Part shown: positions 8,562-17,110 of the stretch, piece by piece | Position numbering within the stretch: position 1 is the first letter of the stretch | Layout: every line of letters begins with the position of its first letter | From: Novosphingobium sp. AP12 | GTDB taxonomy: Bacteria; Pseudomonadota; Alphaproteobacteria; Sphingomonadales; Sphingomonadaceae | DNA length: 39,948 nt | NCBI RefSeq assembly: GCF_000281975.1 | Contig: NZ_AKKE01000123.1 | Location: forward strand, 1-39,948 | Direction of reading: 5' to 3' | The notes under the pieces: model-generated | What the model was told of the DNA's origin: nothing | Database searches by the model: none | Seen by the model: only the letters and a program-made list of their open reading frames with translations | Translations under genes and position numbers: made by a program

Positions 8562-8846
8562 ATATTTTCGGGGCTGGATAATCATCCGCCCCCGGCAGGA
8601 GCGGGCCATTAGCAAAGGGTTCCATACCCTGCAAGCGGCTTGCGCCGTTTATTTTCACTTTGATGAACTTTCTTGCCCCGGCCCGCACGAGAACCCCGGA
8701 AAAGCGTCGATTTCCGCGAGATTGGCGCTGGCTCTCCCCGATAATGCGCGATCGATCACCGTCCGAGCCCCGCGCATTTCGCAAGTTCTGGATAAAGCGC
8801 TTCCCCGGCCTTGCGCCCCACTACCCCGCTTTGGCAGGAGCGAGGC
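8562..8846. other. Intergenic region between tRNA-Leu and the HerA-like gene
   Basis: No gene is supported in these 285 bp. It should contain the tRNA promoter (minus strand) and the promoter of the HerA-like gene (plus strand). One short hairpin, GCAAG-CGG-CTTGC at 8631-8643, is followed by a T-rich GTTTATTTTC stretch on the plus strand, but nothing upstream on that strand needs a terminator. Confidence 0.4.
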
Positions 8847-10334
8847 GTGAGCGCGAACATCGTGATCGGCCAGACGCCGCAAGGCCAGCCGATCGAGATC
8901 GACATCAAGGAACTTCTGGCGACCCGCCTGCTGGTGCAGGGCAATTCCGGGTCCGGAAAGTCGCACCTGCTGCGCCGGATCCTGGAAGAGAGCGCCACCA
9001 TCGTCCAGCAGGTCGTGATCGACCCCGAGGGCGACTTCGTATCCCTCGCCGAGCAGTTCGGGCACGTGGTCATCGACGGTTCCGCCTATGGCGAGGCCGA
9101 GATCGCCCGGCTCGCGGCGCGTATCCGCCAGCACCGCGCATCGGTCATCCTCGCGCTCGACGAGCTGGAAATCGACCAGCAGATGAAGTGCGCTGCGCAG
9201 TTCCTCAACGCCCTGTTCGATGCCCCGCGCGAGCAATGGTATCCCGCGCTCGTGGTGGTCGACGAAGCGCAGATGTTCGCCCCTGCCGCCGCCGGCGAAG
9301 TTTCCGAGGAAGCGCGCCGGGTCAGCCTCGCGGCGATGACCAACCTGATGTGCCGCGGGCGCAAGCGCGGCCTCGCAGGCGTGATCGCCACGCAGCGCCT
9401 CGCCAAGCTCGCCAAGAACGTCGCGGCCGAGGCCAGCAACTTCCTGATGGGCCGCACCTTCCTCGACATCGACATGATCCGCGCCGCCGACCTGCTCGGC
9501 ATGGAGCGGCGCCAGGCCGAATCGATCCGCGACCTCGCGCGGGGGCAGTTCCTCGGCCTAGGCCCCGCGATCGCGCGGCGACCGGTTTCGGTGAACGTCG
9601 GCTCCGTGCGCACGGGTGCCAAGTCGGTGACGCCCGGCCTCACCCCGCTGCCCACCGCGACCACGGCGGAACTGCGCGAGCTGCTCCACGAGAACCTTCA
9701 CGTCGAGCTGGAGCGCCCCGAATTCCCCCGGCCCGCGCCACGCACCGAGGACGCCGAATCGCTCGCCCGCCGGATCGCCGCCAACGAAGTGCTGGAGCCG
9801 ACCAGCTCGCAGGCCCGCGAACGCGAGCGCGAGAGGGAACGCGCCGAGCCCGGCGCCGAGGAAAGCCGGGCCGCCATTACCGAGATCATGAACGCCATGG
9901 CGCAGGAGGACGACTGCACGTTCCAGTCCTCGACCACGCTGTTCCAGGACTTCTCGATCCGCTGCCGCATGAAGGGCATCTCGGTGCGCGGGCTCGACGC
10001 GACGATGTTCCGCCGGGGCTTCGCCGCCGCACTGGCGGGTATCGAGGACCCTGACGACGAGCGCTGGACGGACCTCATCAACCTGTCCAAGCACGTCCCC
10101 GACGATGCGCTGGCGACGTTCTACGTCATCGCCCGCGCCGCCATAGACGGCCAGCCCTGCCCCGACGACATGGACCTCGCACGGATCTACGGCACCAGCT
10201 CGCCCCGCCGCGTGCAGCGTCTGCTCGATTATCTGGAGAAGGACGGGCTGATCGTGGTGCGTACCGATTTTTCGGGCAAGCGATCGGTCGGCCTGCCCGA
10301 CCTCGGCGTGACGACGAGCCCGGTCGAGGCGTGA
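8847..10334 (+). CDS. HerA/DUF87-type ATP-binding protein
   Basis: A 495-residue P-loop ATPase. The Walker A motif is GNSGSGKS (residues 32-39). The Walker B motif is ALVVVDEAQMFAP (Asp139-Glu140). The region after it, with R-G-R-K-R-G-L-A-G-V-I-A-T-Q-R, carries the sensor-like T-Q-R of HerA/FtsK-class translocases. A highly charged Arg/Glu linker (near residues 330-350) joins a C-terminal region ending in a winged-helix-like segment (ARIYGTSSPRRVQRLLDYL). The GTG at 8847 is chosen because AGGAG lies 8 nt upstream. HerA-type ATPases pump or unwind DNA, often with the nuclease NurA, but no nurA-like gene adjoins it. A role on DNA is therefore inference. Two very small genes follow. Confidence 0.75.
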   Translation: MSANIVIGQTPQGQPIEIDIKELLATRLLVQGNSGSGKSHLLRRILEESATIVQQVVIDPEGDFVSLAEQFGHVVIDGSAYGEAEIARLAARIRQHRASVILALDELEIDQQMKCAAQFLNALFDAPREQWYPALVVVDEAQMFAPAAAGEVSEEARRVSLAAMTNLMCRGRKRGLAGVIATQRLAKLAKNVAAEASNFLMGRTFLDIDMIRAADLLGMERRQAESIRDLARGQFLGLGPAIARRPVSVNVGSVRTGAKSVTPGLTPLPTATTAELRELLHENLHVELERPEFPRPAPRTEDAESLARRIAANEVLEPTSSQARERERERERAEPGAEESRAAITEIMNAMAQEDDCTFQSSTTLFQDFSIRCRMKGISVRGLDATMFRRGFAAALAGIEDPDDERWTDLINLSKHVPDDALATFYVIARAAIDGQPCPDDMDLARIYGTSSPRRVQRLLDYLEKDGLIVVRTDFSGKRSVGLPDLGVTTSPVEA

Positions 10335-10381
10335 CGCCCCCCGGGCTTCACGCCCGCGCCGATCCGCTGTAAAGCCCGTCC

Positions 10382-10567
10382 ATGGCCGAAATCGTCAACC
10401 TCCGCATGGCCCGCAAGGCGAAGGCCCGCGCCGCCGGCAAGCTGGAAGCGGACGCCGCCCGCGCCCGCCACGGCCGCACCAAGGGCGAGCGCCTGGCCTC
10501 CGAAGCCGAGGTCGCCCGGATCGACCGCTTGGTCGACGGCGCGAAACGCGAGAACAGGGAAGACTGA
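10382..10567 (+). CDS. DUF4169 family small protein
   Basis: A 61-residue, very basic and alanine-rich protein starting M-A-E-I-V-N-L-R with R-H-G-R-T-K-G-E-R in the middle. This matches DUF4169, short alphaproteobacterial proteins of unknown function. The whole chain looks helical and charged, with no membrane segment. It starts 47 nt after the HerA-like gene, across a small hairpin (CGGGC-TTCAC-GCCCG, 10342-10356) lacking a T-tract, and may be co-transcribed with it. Its TGA shares its final A with the ATG of the next gene, so those two are translationally coupled. Confidence 0.75.
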   Translation: MAEIVNLRMARKAKARAAGKLEADAARARHGRTKGERLASEAEVARIDRLVDGAKRENRED

Positions 10568-10770
10568 TGCGCTCGACTTACGAGGAAGCCAGCGTGCGCC
10601 TCTACCACCTCGACGGCGGCGCCGAGGGCGGCGCGGCGAACACGCTGTTCTACGGCCCGCTGTCCCAGGCCATGCTCATCGCCGAACAGCAGCCGGAAGA
10701 AGTGCAGGACGGCCTGTTCATCGCCACCGACAACGACGTGGTGGCTTACCTCGACCTGCTCGAGAGCTGA
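10567..10770 (+). CDS. Small conserved-looking hypothetical protein
   Basis: A 67-residue acidic protein that I do not recognise. It has no signal peptide or membrane segment. The N-terminus (Y-E-E-A-S-V-R-L-Y-H-L-D-G-G) looks like beta strands. A helix with A-M-L-I-A-E-Q-Q-P-E-E-V follows, and the end (I-A-T-D-N-D-V-V-A-Y-L-D-L-L) reads as strand then helix. Evidence for being real is the 1-nt TGATG overlap with the DUF4169 gene and natural protein composition. The basic DUF4169 product and this acidic product could pair, but this is speculation. Confidence 0.55.
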   Translation: MRSTYEEASVRLYHLDGGAEGGAANTLFYGPLSQAMLIAEQQPEEVQDGLFIATDNDVVAYLDLLES

Positions 10771-10846
10771 GCCTCAGGCGGCGGCAAGCCGACTTGCCTG
10801 CCGTCCCGCTTACTCACGCCCACATCCGATCAGTCAGACCGGAGCC

Positions 10847-11329
10847 TCAGAACTTCGCCTGCACGCCTGCCGCGACGTAGTGGTCGCCGATGTTGCCCTT
10901 CACGTCGATGAACGGGGCCAGCGGCATCGCGACGATGCCGTAGCCGCGCAGGTCGTTGCCGATGAAGCGCGCGCCGAGGCCGAAGGACAGCGACATCGGC
11001 AGCTTGTACATCGCCTCGACCTTGCCGAAGATCTTGGTGCCCGAATTGTCGCACTTGCCGTCCGAGACCTGCTCGCCGTCGGACGTGCGGATGCACTGCG
11101 AATCCTGGTTGTCGTAGCCGTCGTGGTCGCGCTTGTGGAAGAACGCGCCGACGCCCGGAGTGATCGAAAAGCCGCCGTCCTGGATGATCGGCACGCCCAC
11201 CGCGAGTTCGCCGCCCCAGTCGCCTTCCGAGCGCGCGACATTGGCCTCGGCGGTGACGGTCGCGGCGGTGGCGGGCACGGCCACGGCGAGGGCGCAGGCC
11301 CCCAGCGAGCCTGCGAGAAGGTACTTCAT
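10847..11329 (-). CDS. Small outer-membrane beta-barrel-like protein
   Basis: A 160-residue exported protein. It has a signal peptide (MKYLLAGSLGACALAVAVPA, cleavage near A-T-A-A) followed by alternating strands with aromatic girdles, ending G-V-Q-A-K-F. A terminal phenylalanine is typical of outer-membrane barrels, here perhaps 8-stranded. The central loop has two cysteines (Q-C-I-R and K-C-D-N) that may form a disulfide. It resembles sphingomonad porin-family hypothetical proteins; function is unknown. The ATG at 11329 is preceded by AAGGAG and AGGGA. An upstream extension to 11395 is not protein-like. Confidence 0.65.
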   Translation of the reverse strand: MKYLLAGSLGACALAVAVPATAATVTAEANVARSEGDWGGELAVGVPIIQDGGFSITPGVGAFFHKRDHDGYDNQDSQCIRTSDGEQVSDGKCDNSGTKIFGKVEAMYKLPMSLSFGLGARFIGNDLRGYGIVAMPLAPFIDVKGNIGDHYVAAGVQAKF

Positions 11330-11450
11330 GATGGGTCCCTGCTCCTTGAAACCGTTTGCTTTCGCGGGGCTAGTTTCAGTGCGGAGCAGGGGCAAGGCAG
11401 GTGGATTCGGTCCGTCCCGGCAAGGACTCGCCCTGTCGGTTTCCGGCGCT

Positions 11451-12515
11451 TTACGCCTGGAACACCACCTCTGTGCCGGTGTGAACCATCTGCGCGAGGC
11501 GCGCGGCGTCCCAGTTGGTCAGGCGCACGCAGCCGTGGCTTTCGGTGCGGCCGATATTCTGCGGCTCGGGCGTGCCATGGATGCCGTAGTGGTCCTTGGA
11601 AAGATCGATCCACACGACGCCGACCGGCCCGTTCGGACCCGGAGCGAGGCGCTTGGCCTTGTCGTTCTTGTTCGCGTCCCAGAACAGGTCCGGGTCGTAC
11701 TGGTAATCGGGGTTGCGCGATTCGCCCTTGATCGTCCAGTTGCCGATCGGCAGCGGATCATGGGCACTGCCGGTGGTCACCGGGAACTGCGCGATGAGCT
11801 TGTCCGCCTTGTCGTAGACCCGCAGAGTGCCTTGCGACTTGCTGACCACGATCCGCTCCGCCTCGGGCTGGTCGGCCGCCACGCCGAGACGCTGGAGCGT
11901 GTCCGCCCAGCCGCGCTCGTCGCCATCGATCGTGGCGAGCGGCACGTTGGCGACGCCTGGCACGCGAATGGTGCGCCCGCCCGCCAGCGCCGTGTTCGGA
12001 CCGTTCAGCGTCATGAGCGTGTCCGGCGTGGTGTGGAACCGCTCGGCCAGTGCCTCGGTCATCGAGCGGTAGCCGAGGTGGTCGAAGCGGGCGAGGTCCG
12101 CCGTCCTGTGCGGCAGGTCGCGCACGAACGGGCCGCGCGCGAAGGCTGCCGGGATCACCACCAGCCGCGTCGCGGTGGTGCCCTGCCCCTTGAACAATGC
12201 CTGCTGCGTCGCGGCGTCGAGCTGGCCGGTCGCCGGCAGTCCGCGCGATTCCTGCAGGGCGCCGAGGGCCAGCTTGTACAACTGCCCCTCCTTGCCGTCG
12301 ATCACCCCGGGCGAGAAGCCGAGGCGGTCGAGCACCACCTGCGCGCGCATGATGAGGCTGTCCGCCGATTCGGTCTCACCCCCGCCCGGCGCATCGGCGA
12401 AGGCGAGCGTATCGGCGCCCCCGACTTTGGACGGCTGGGGTGCGGGTTCGTCGCGCGATCCGCAGGCGGAGATCAGCACGAGCGCGGGCAGGCAGAGCGG
12501 AAGGAAGCGTTTCAA
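11451..12515 (-). CDS. L,D-transpeptidase lipoprotein (PG_binding_1 + YkuD)
   Basis: A 354-residue predicted lipoprotein. Signal MKRFLPLCLPALVLISAC ends in lipobox L-I-S-A-C (Cys18). Residues about 50-110 look like a PG_binding_1 peptidoglycan-binding domain. A YkuD domain follows, with D-H-Y-G-I-H-G-T-P and S-H-G-C-V-R-L; the catalytic Cys is about residue 329 and its His about 327. These enzymes form 3-3 peptidoglycan cross-links or attach proteins to peptidoglycan in the periplasm. The start is a TTG at 12515: no ATG or GTG gives a proper lipoprotein signal, and the frame upstream is only open because it lies opposite bioF. It is divergent from bioF with 141 bp between. Confidence 0.88.
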   Translation of the reverse strand: MKRFLPLCLPALVLISACGSRDEPAPQPSKVGGADTLAFADAPGGGETESADSLIMRAQVVLDRLGFSPGVIDGKEGQLYKLALGALQESRGLPATGQLDAATQQALFKGQGTTATRLVVIPAAFARGPFVRDLPHRTADLARFDHLGYRSMTEALAERFHTTPDTLMTLNGPNTALAGGRTIRVPGVANVPLATIDGDERGWADTLQRLGVAADQPEAERIVVSKSQGTLRVYDKADKLIAQFPVTTGSAHDPLPIGNWTIKGESRNPDYQYDPDLFWDANKNDKAKRLAPGPNGPVGVVWIDLSKDHYGIHGTPEPQNIGRTESHGCVRLTNWDAARLAQMVHTGTEVVFQA

Positions 12516-12656
12516 GCGGACACCCGGTGTTATTGTTCTATGCCGTCTCAACGCGCCAGATCGCCCCGGGATGCACGGTTGCAACTCGGCGCCCAAACCC
12601 TCGCGCTGAACCCTTGTGATTGTGCTGCGCGCCCGCTTGCCATACCGGAGCGCGAC

Positions 12657-13820
12657 ATGAGCAAGCTCGATTCCCATCTCGAGGCGGCGCTGGCGCGGAT
12701 CGGGCGCGCCGGGCAGCGCCGCATCCTGCGCACGACGGCCCTGCTGCCCCGTGGCCGGGTGGAGCGCGGCGGCGCCGCGCTGCTCGACTTCTCCAGCAAC
12801 GACTACCTCGGCCTCGCCCGCCACCCCCTGCTGACCGCGCGCGCGGGAGAGTGGGCGGCGGCATACGGCGCGGGCTCGGGCGCCTCGCGGCTGGTGACCG
12901 GGACGAGCGAGGCGCATCTCGCGCTCGAGGCCCGGATCGCCGCGTTCAAGCACTGCGAGGCGGCGCTGATCTTCGCGAGCGGCTGGCAGGCCAACGCGGC
13001 GGTGATCCCGGCGCTGCTGGCGGCGGCTCCGGGTACGGCGGTATTCACCGACCGGCTGGTCCACGCCAGCATGCACGCCGGGCTCGCCATGGCCGGCAGT
13101 CGCCAGCACCGCTTTCGCCACAACGACCTCGACCACCTCGAAGCCCTGCTCGCCGAAAAGGGCGCCGAGGCCCCGGCGCGCCTGATCCTCACCGAATCGG
13201 TCTTCTCGATGGACGGCGACCTCGCTGACGTCGCCCGCCTCGCCGACATCGCCGAGCGCCACGACGCCGCGTTGTTCATCGACGAGGCCCATGCCACCGG
13301 CGTGCTCGGCCCCGGCGGACGCGGCCTCACGGCGCTGGTTCCGGGCCGCGTCGACGTGGTCATGGGCACCTTCAGCAAGGCGCTGGGCGGTTTCGGCGCC
13401 TATGTCGCGGGCTCGCAGGCGCTGATCGACTACCTCGTCAACGCGGCGAGCGGCTTCGTCTTCACCACCGCCCCGCCGCCCGCCGTGCTGGGCGCGATCG
13501 ACGCCGCGCTCGACCTCGTGCCCCAGATGGACGCCGAGCGCGCGCATCTGGCCACACTGGGCGACCGGCTGCGCACGGGCCTCACGCGCCTCGGGCTCGA
13601 CCACGGCGAATCCTCGACGCAGATCGTCCCGGCCATGATCGGGCCGGAAGACGAGGCCATGGCTCTCTCCGCGCGGCTGGAGGAGGCCGGCTTCCTCGCC
13701 TCCGCGATCCGGCCGCCGACGGTGCCGCCGGGCACCAGCCGCCTGCGCATCGCCCTGCGCGCCACGCACTCCGAGGCCGATATCGACGCGCTCCTGGCTG
13801 CGATAGAGGCGCACCGGTGA
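12657..13820 (+). CDS. bioF: 8-amino-7-oxononanoate synthase
   Basis: A 387-residue PLP enzyme of the alpha-oxoamine synthase family. It condenses pimeloyl-ACP (or CoA) with alanine to give KAPA, the first ring-building step of biotin synthesis. Visible features are D-F-S-S-N-D-Y-L-G-L near the N-terminus, FASGWQANAAV, the PLP-ring Asp and His in F-I-D-E-A-H-A-T-G (Asp209, His212), and the PLP lysine in G-T-F-S-K-A-L-G-G (Lys241). The ATG at 12657 follows CCGGAG. It is the first gene of bioF-bioH-like-bioC-bioD-bioA, all closely spaced or overlapping. No BioR-type palindrome was found in the 141-bp divergent region upstream. Confidence 0.95.
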   Translation: MSKLDSHLEAALARIGRAGQRRILRTTALLPRGRVERGGAALLDFSSNDYLGLARHPLLTARAGEWAAAYGAGSGASRLVTGTSEAHLALEARIAAFKHCEAALIFASGWQANAAVIPALLAAAPGTAVFTDRLVHASMHAGLAMAGSRQHRFRHNDLDHLEALLAEKGAEAPARLILTESVFSMDGDLADVARLADIAERHDAALFIDEAHATGVLGPGGRGLTALVPGRVDVVMGTFSKALGGFGAYVAGSQALIDYLVNAASGFVFTTAPPPAVLGAIDAALDLVPQMDAERAHLATLGDRLRTGLTRLGLDHGESSTQIVPAMIGPEDEAMALSARLEEAGFLASAIRPPTVPPGTSRLRIALRATHSEADIDALLAAIEAHR

Positions 13821-14434
13821 AGCTGCTGTTTGCGCACGGCTGGGGTTTCGACCGGCATTTCTGGGAGCCGCTTGCCGCGCTGCTGCCCGAGTGGGCGCAC
13901 GCCATCGACGACCGCGGCTACTTCGGCGCGCCCGAGACGGCGCCTGTCGATGGTCCCTGCGTGGCGGTGACCCATTCGTTCGGCACCATGCGCGTGCTTG
14001 CCGCGCCGCCGCCCGGCCTCTCCGGGATCGTCGCGATCAACGGGTTCGAGCGCTTCACCGCCGTCCCCGGCCGCGCGGGCGTGCCGGTGCGCGTGCTCGA
14101 CCGCATGCTGCGCCGCTTCGAGACCGAGCCGCGCGCCGTCCTGACGGAATTCCGCCGCACCTGCGGGAGCGAGGCGCCGTTCGCAGAGATCGACGCCGCC
14201 CTGCTCCAGGCTGACCTCCTGCGCCTGCGCGACGCCGCCCCGCCGCTGCCGCGCGTGCCGGTGCTGACGATCCAGGGCGGGCGCGATCCGCTGCTGCCCG
14301 AAGCCATGCGCGAGGGCGCCTTCGCTGGCGCCGACGTGCGGCGGCTGGACCACGGGGCGGGCGGGCACCTGCTCCCCCTCGAAGCGCCGCAGCTCTGCGC
14401 CGCCGCCGTGCGCGGCATGGTCGAGAGCCTATGA
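13817..14434 (+). CDS. Alpha/beta hydrolase in the BioH position (pimeloyl-ACP methyl ester esterase candidate)
   Basis: A 205-residue alpha/beta hydrolase starting with GTG and overlapping bioF by 4 nt. It has H-G-W-G-F near the start and a nucleophile elbow V-T-H-S-F-G (Ser54). A likely acid lies in G-G-R-D-P-L-L-P (Asp157) and the His in G-A-G-G-H-L-L-P (His184). Being sandwiched between bioF and bioC, it most likely removes the methyl group from pimeloyl-ACP methyl ester, the job of BioH in E. coli. It is shorter than BioH (about 256 residues), and its elbow H-S-F-G differs from the usual W-S-x-G of BioH and BioG. Function is from context; the family subtype is open. Confidence 0.75.
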   Translation: MKLLFAHGWGFDRHFWEPLAALLPEWAHAIDDRGYFGAPETAPVDGPCVAVTHSFGTMRVLAAPPPGLSGIVAINGFERFTAVPGRAGVPVRVLDRMLRRFETEPRAVLTEFRRTCGSEAPFAEIDAALLQADLLRLRDAAPPLPRVPVLTIQGGRDPLLPEAMREGAFAGADVRRLDHGAGGHLLPLEAPQLCAAAVRGMVESL

Positions 14435-15192
14435 CACGGCGCGAGCGCATCCGCGACGCCTTCGCCGCCGCGCCCGATTACGACGACCACGCCCGCGTCC
14501 AGCGGGAGGTGGCGAACCGCCTCGCCGCGCGCATCGCCGCGCTGGCCCTGCCGCGCGCTCCGCGCGTGCTGGAGATCGGCTGCGGCACCGGCTTCCTCAC
14601 CGGAGCACTGGCCGAGACGGGGCTCGGCGGCGAGTGGCTCGTCACCGACATCGCCCCCGAAATGGTCGAGCGTTGCCGGGCCCGCCTTGGCGCGCCGCAG
14701 CATGGCCGCGCGCTCGACTTCGCCGTGCTCGACGGCGAACGCGGCACGCCCGCAGGCGGCCCCTTCGACCTCATCTGCTCCAGCCTCGCGGTGCAGTGGT
14801 TCGACGATGCTCCCGCCGCTCTCGCCCGCATGGCGGGATGGCTCGCGCCCGGCGGGCACCTCATGGTCACCACGCTCGCACCCGGCAGTTTCGGCGAGTG
14901 GCGCGCCGCCCACGAGGTGGAAGGGATCGCGCCCGGCACCCCCGCCTTCGCTCCAGTCGAGAATTTCGCCGCCCTCTCCCTCACGTCGCTGACGGTGGAG
15001 CGCCATCTCGAAAGCCACGCCGACCCCCGCGCTTTCCTGCGCGCGGTGAAGGCGATCGGCGCGGGCACTTCGCATCCCGCGCACCGCCCACTGAGCCCCC
15101 CCCAGTTGCGCCGCGTCATGGCCAGATTCGCCCAAAGCGGATGCGAAGTGACGTACGAGGTCGTGACCTGCCACCTCCACCGCGCTAGGTGA
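14431..15192 (+). CDS. bioC: Malonyl-ACP O-methyltransferase
   Basis: A 253-residue class I SAM methyltransferase. The N-terminus ([20 protein letters not shown]) matches the BioC pattern of a phenylalanine/alanine-rich helix followed by Y-D-x-H-A-x-V-Q. Motif I is [12 protein letters not shown], and L-A-V-Q-W-F-D-D is typical of BioC. The enzyme methylates malonyl-ACP so that fatty-acid synthesis can build the pimeloyl chain. It overlaps the upstream hydrolase by ATGA, and bioD follows after 7 nt. An 8-C run at 15096-15103 lies in frame. Confidence 0.9.
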   Translation: MTRRERIRDAFAAAPDYDDHARVQREVANRLAARIAALALPRAPRVLEIGCGTGFLTGALAETGLGGEWLVTDIAPEMVERCRARLGAPQHGRALDFAVLDGERGTPAGGPFDLICSSLAVQWFDDAPAALARMAGWLAPGGHLMVTTLAPGSFGEWRAAHEVEGIAPGTPAFAPVENFAALSLTSLTVERHLESHADPRAFLRAVKAIGAGTSHPAHRPLSPPQLRRVMARFAQSGCEVTYEVVTCHLHRAR

Positions 15193-15199
15193 CACGCCC

Positions 15200-15832
15200 A
15201 TGACCACACGCCCGATCATCGTCACCGGCACCGACACCGGCATCGGCAAGACCGTGTTCGCCGCCGCCCTCGCTGGAGCGCTGGGCGCACATTACTGGAA
15301 GCCGGTGCAGGCGGGTATCGAGGACGAAGGCACCGATGCCCAGCGCGTCGCGCACCTCTCGGGCCTGCCGCGCGCGCAGGTGCTGGACGAGGCCTACCGC
15401 CTCGCCACGCCCTGTTCGCCCCATCTCGCAGCCGAGATCGACGGCGTTGCGATCGACCCCGCCCGGCTCGCGCTGCCGAAGCTCGATGGCCCGCTGGTGG
15501 TCGAGGGCGCGGGCGGCGTGCTGGTGCCGATCTCGCGCAGCGAAACCTATGCCGACCAGTTCGCCCGCTGGGGCGCGCCGGTCGTACTGGTCGCCCGCAC
15601 CCAGCTCGGCACGATCAACCACGCCCTGCTTTCGGTCGAGGCGCTGCGTGCGCGCGGCGTGCCGATCCTGGGCGTGGCCTTCGTCGGCGAGCCCGTCGAG
15701 GACAGCGAGGCGACGATCTGCGCCATGGCCGGCGTAAGGCGTCTCGGCCGTCTGCCCCGGCTCGATCCGCTGACGCCCGAAAACCTGCGCGCCGCGTTCG
15801 CCGCCGCCTTCCGGGTGGAGGACTTCGCATGA
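15200..15832 (+). CDS. bioD: Dethiobiotin synthetase
   Basis: A 210-residue P-loop enzyme that closes the ureido ring of dethiobiotin from DAPA, CO2 and ATP. The N-terminal loop [13 protein letters not shown] (Lys17) is the BioD Walker A. Y-W-K-P-V-Q-A-G follows and carries the substrate-contacting lysine. [10 protein letters not shown] and Q-L-G-T-I-N-H are further BioD signatures. Length fits the family. The gene starts 7 nt after bioC and overlaps bioA by 4 nt (ATGA). That overlap and shared pathway make co-translation likely. Confidence 0.95.
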   Translation: MTTRPIIVTGTDTGIGKTVFAAALAGALGAHYWKPVQAGIEDEGTDAQRVAHLSGLPRAQVLDEAYRLATPCSPHLAAEIDGVAIDPARLALPKLDGPLVVEGAGGVLVPISRSETYADQFARWGAPVVLVARTQLGTINHALLSVEALRARGVPILGVAFVGEPVEDSEATICAMAGVRRLGRLPRLDPLTPENLRAAFAAAFRVEDFA

Positions 15833-17085
15833 CCGGCTCGGCGATCTGGCACCCCTTCACCCAGCACGGCCTCTGCGAGCCCATCCCGCTCGTCACCCAT
15901 GCCGAAGGCGCGCTCCTGCACACGGCGGACGGGCGCACGGTGATCGACGCGGTCTCGTCCTGGTGGGTGACCACGCATGGCCATTGCCACCCGCGCATCA
16001 TGGCTGCCGTGGCCGAGCAGGCGCAGAAGCTCGACCAGCTCATCTTCGCCGGCTGGACGCACGAGCCTGCCGAGGCCGTCGCCGCCGGGCTCACCGCGAT
16101 CATGCCGCCCGAACTGACGCGGGTGTTCTTCTCCGATTCGGGCTCCACCAGCGTCGAGGTCGCGCTCAAGATGGCGCTCGGGTACTGGCACGCTCGCGGA
16201 GAGGCCCGCCACCGCATCGTGGTGATGGAGCATTCCTACCACGGCGACACCATCGGCGCGATGTCGGTGGGCGCGCGCGGCGTGTTCAACCGCCCCTACG
16301 AGCCGCTGCTGTTCGACGTCGGCCGCATTCCCTTCCCGGCGGCAGGCCGCGAACATGATACGCTCGATGCCCTCGAAGCCCTCTGCCGCGAAGGCCAGAC
16401 CGCCGCGCTGATCGTGGAACCGCTGATCCTCGGTGCCGGTGGGATGCTCGTCTACGGGCGGGAAACGCTGAAGGCGATGCGCGAAATCTGCGCGGCGCAC
16501 GGCGTCCTGTTCATCGCTGACGAGGTGATGACCGGCTGGGGCCGCACCGGCACGCTGCTCGCCTGCGAGCAGGCCGGGATCGTCCCCGATATTCTGTGTC
16601 TTTCCAAGGGCCTGACCGGCGGCTCGCTGCCGCTGGCGGTGACCATGGCGACCGAGCCGATCTTCGAGGCGCACTGGTCCACCGACCGGGCCCGGATGTT
16701 CTTCCACTCGTCCAGCTACACCGCCAACCCGATCGCCTGCGCGGCAGCGGCCGCCAACCTCGCCATCTGGCGCGAGGAGCCGGTGATGGAATGCGTGACC
16801 GACCTCGCCGCGCGCCAGTCCGCCTGGCTGGAGAAGCTCGGTCGCTTCTGCCATTTCGAGAACCCGCGTACGCTGGGCACCATCGCCGCGCTGGACCTCA
16901 GGACGCTGGAGTCCGGCGGCTACATGGACAGCCTCGCCCCCGAACTCATGGCCTTCTTCCGCGAGCGGGACGTTCTGCTGCGCCCGCTCGGCAACACCGT
17001 CTACGTGATGCCGCCCTATTGCATCACCGACGACCAGCTCGACGACGTGTGGAACGCCATAGGCGAGGCCGTTATCTCGTTCTGA
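15829..17085 (+). CDS. bioA: Adenosylmethionine-8-amino-7-oxononanoate aminotransferase
   Basis: A 418-residue class III aminotransferase. It converts KAPA to DAPA with S-adenosylmethionine as amino donor. Visible are the N-terminal I-W-H-P-F-T-Q of Bio[22 protein letters not shown], the PLP-binding Asp in [11 protein letters not shown] (Asp231) and the Schiff-base lysine in L-S-K-G-L-T-G-G (Lys260). These separate it from other class III aminotransferases. It is the last gene of the biotin operon. No strong terminator was seen in the 25 nt before the convergent gene's stop. The final biotin synthase BioB is not encoded in this window. Confidence 0.95.
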   Translation: MTGSAIWHPFTQHGLCEPIPLVTHAEGALLHTADGRTVIDAVSSWWVTTHGHCHPRIMAAVAEQAQKLDQLIFAGWTHEPAEAVAAGLTAIMPPELTRVFFSDSGSTSVEVALKMALGYWHARGEARHRIVVMEHSYHGDTIGAMSVGARGVFNRPYEPLLFDVGRIPFPAAGREHDTLDALEALCREGQTAALIVEPLILGAGGMLVYGRETLKAMREICAAHGVLFIADEVMTGWGRTGTLLACEQAGIVPDILCLSKGLTGGSLPLAVTMATEPIFEAHWSTDRARMFFHSSSYTANPIACAAAAANLAIWREEPVMECVTDLAARQSAWLEKLGRFCHFENPRTLGTIAALDLRTLESGGYMDSLAPELMAFFRERDVLLRPLGNTVYVMPPYCITDDQLDDVWNAIGEAVISF

Positions 17086-17110
17086 GGGCAGGCTCCAAGG
17101 CCCCCTACCC

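Noticed and set aside
8631..8643. Hairpin GCAAG-CGG-CTTGC followed by a T-rich stretch
   Set aside because: No plus-strand gene upstream needs a terminator and the stem is only 5 bp.
11133..12656. Upstream extension of the bioF frame
   Set aside because: Antisense to the L,D-transpeptidase gene; the BioF family starts at 12657.
12516..12656. BioR or BirA operator upstream of bioF
   Set aside because: Searched by eye for a TTATCTATAA-like palindrome and found none.
12516..13814. Minus-strand extension of the L,D-transpeptidase frame
   Set aside because: Antisense to bioF. The lipoprotein signal beginning at TTG 12515 marks the true N-terminus.
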